A stretch of DNA of 64,000 bases from an uncultured Alphaproteobacteria bacterium (GTDB taxonomy: Bacteria; Pseudomonadota; Alphaproteobacteria; Rhodobacterales; Rhodobacteraceae): positions 57,100 to 121,099 of the forward strand of contig CACBAM010000001.1 in NCBI GenBank assembly GCA_902537215.1, written 5' to 3'. A program made the translations under genes and the position numbers. Positions 63,188 to 64,000 of the stretch are shown one piece after another. The notes beneath the pieces are model-generated. The model was not told where the DNA came from. It did not search any database and saw only the letters and a program-made list of their open reading frames with translations. Every line of letters starts with the position of its first letter. Positions within the stretch are counted from its first letter, which is position 1.

Positions 63188-64000
63188 TTGGACGATTATA
63201 GTGACTTTTCACCTGCTGCTATCCCAAGCAATGAAGCCCGAAGACTTGAGGCAGTTCGAAAAACGGGGGTAATGGATGTTGCCAACAAAGAGTTATTTTT
63301 AATTTATACAGAGCTAGCAAAAGAAATATCGAATATGCCTGTTAGCTATACTGGGCTTATAGATGAAGAAAGACAGTATATGTTGTGTCATGTTGGGTTA
63401 TCAGAAGATCGTCCTGACAGTGCCCCTAGAGAAAGAACATTTTGCCAATTTGCTTTGAATAGTACTGACCCGATATTAGTAGAGGATTGTAGTAAGGACG
63501 ATAGGTTTAAAAATCACCCCGTTGTGACTGGAGATCCATATGTTAAATTTTATGGGGGGTTTCCTTTAGTTACTCAAGGTGGATTAATATTAGGAACGCT
63601 TTGTGTTGTCGACACGGAGTTGGGTAAAAAACTCGACAATAATCAAATTACACTAATACAAAAGCTTGCGGCAAGACTGGCACATCAACTTGAAACCCAG
63701 GGTGATCAGAGAGAAATTACTGCATCTCGAGCAATAGATATGCTTAAAGTGGTTGTTAAAAATCATCCTGATATGACCATTAAAGATACCATAAATTTCT
63801 TAACAATTATTGAAGGAAGACCAATAGACGAATCAGGAAAACAAAATCTTATAAAATTTGACTTGCTTGATGCATCTGGAGTGATGACTAAGAAAGCTAG
63901 AGAGTTCCAAAGTGAATTAGATCTTGATCAGGGAATATACAAGAGAATATCAATTACTAAAGAACAAGCTCAAGTCAATCTCGATAATATGCTCTCTGAA
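63188..64000 (+). CDS. GAF-domain sensor protein (partial, C-terminus outside window)
   Basis: An open frame of 271 codons running off the right edge. TTG 63188 follows AGAGGA with six-base spacing. Residues ~18-160 form a GAF domain (RRLEAVRKTGVMD, FCQFALNSTDPILVEDCSKDDRF, VKFYGGFPLVTQGGLILGTLCVVD), the type found in phytochrome-like and phosphodiesterase sensors. A helical coiled segment follows (KLAARLAHQLE). The next ~100 residues show no recognised domain before the sequence ends, so the output is unknown. Confidence 0.85.
   Translation, partial: MDDYSDFSPAAIPSNEARRLEAVRKTGVMDVANKELFLIYTELAKEISNMPVSYTGLIDEERQYMLCHVGLSEDRPDSAPRERTFCQFALNSTDPILVEDCSKDDRFKNHPVVTGDPYVKFYGGFPLVTQGGLILGTLCVVDTELGKKLDNNQITLIQKLAARLAHQLETQGDQREITASRAIDMLKVVVKNHPDMTIKDTINFLTIIEGRPIDESGKQNLIKFDLLDASGVMTKKAREFQSELDLDQGIYKRISITKEQAQVNLDNMLSE

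Noticed and set aside
1..64000. Mobile elements, prophage, CRISPR or defence island
   Set aside because: I saw no transposase, integrase, phage structural gene, terminal inverted repeats or repeat-spacer array on either strand.

Overview
The window is a compact, AT-rich chromosomal segment of a free-living, probably marine, alphaproteobacterium. The evidence is the gene content: DUF1127, a TIGR03643-photolyase pair, a two-subunit NAD-linked formate dehydrogenase, an MttB-family methyltransferase without pyrrolysine, many SBP_bac_5 ABC importers and a tandem glycine riboswitch on gcvTHP. It could belong to a SAR116-like or low-GC roseobacter-like lineage, but the sequence alone does not settle this. 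I saw no insertion sequence, prophage, CRISPR array or rRNA. Genes are close-packed, often overlapping by 1-35 bases, and several use TTG starts.

Layout. (1) 1-8.4 kb: the partial mnmH/selU gene, a cyclase-family hydrolase, then a five-gene minus-strand operon (amidohydrolase, CobW GTPase, acyl-CoA carboxyltransferase, MOSC protein, AidB-like acyl-CoA dehydrogenase). (2) 8.4-16.7 kb: a peptide-type ABC importer (binding protein, two permeases, fused double ATPase), a serine/threonine-dehydratase-like enzyme, a small membrane protein and a CaiC-like acyl-CoA ligase. (3) 16.7-25.6 kb: formate dehydrogenase (a NuoE-NuoF fusion plus a molybdopterin subunit), tRNA-Arg(UCG), an MttB-like methyltransferase, cspA, an SDR, an EamA exporter and apt. 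(4) 25.6-33.2 kb: a signalling block with a 1938-residue soluble hybrid histidine kinase carrying about eleven PAS units, a single-domain receiver, a receiver-cyclase fusion and an EthD-like protein. (5) 33.2-43.6 kb: a DUF1127 protein, a methyltransferase, a second peptide ABC importer split into divergent transcripts, an ArgE-like deacylase, a CbiM-like membrane protein and an M29 aminopeptidase. (6) 43.6-53.2 kb: a BLUF photoreceptor, thiolase and MaoC hydratase, a cyclase-TPR protein, the gcvTHP operon with its riboswitch, and a YghU-type GST. (7) 53.3-64 kb: transporters, small-molecule and redox enzymes, a CDGSH/DoxX pair, a TIGR03643-cryptochrome/photolyase cluster, an MddA-like membrane methyltransferase and a truncated GAF-domain sensor.

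How the genes fit together (inference). Two related peptide importers sit beside hydrolases and peptidases, which suggests scavenging of peptides or amide-containing compounds. Acyl-CoA enzymes, MttB-like demethylation, formate oxidation and glycine cleavage would feed C1 and acyl units to central metabolism. Blue-light input (BLUF, photolyase/cryptochrome) and cyclic-nucleotide signalling (two class III cyclase proteins with non-canonical active-site positions) recur across the window. I did not find a clearly unprecedented system. The strongest candidates for a second look are the multi-PAS kinase/receiver/cyclase block, the two-subunit formate dehydrogenase lacking a His-Cys3 cluster site, and the small-protein/TIGR03643/photolyase cluster.
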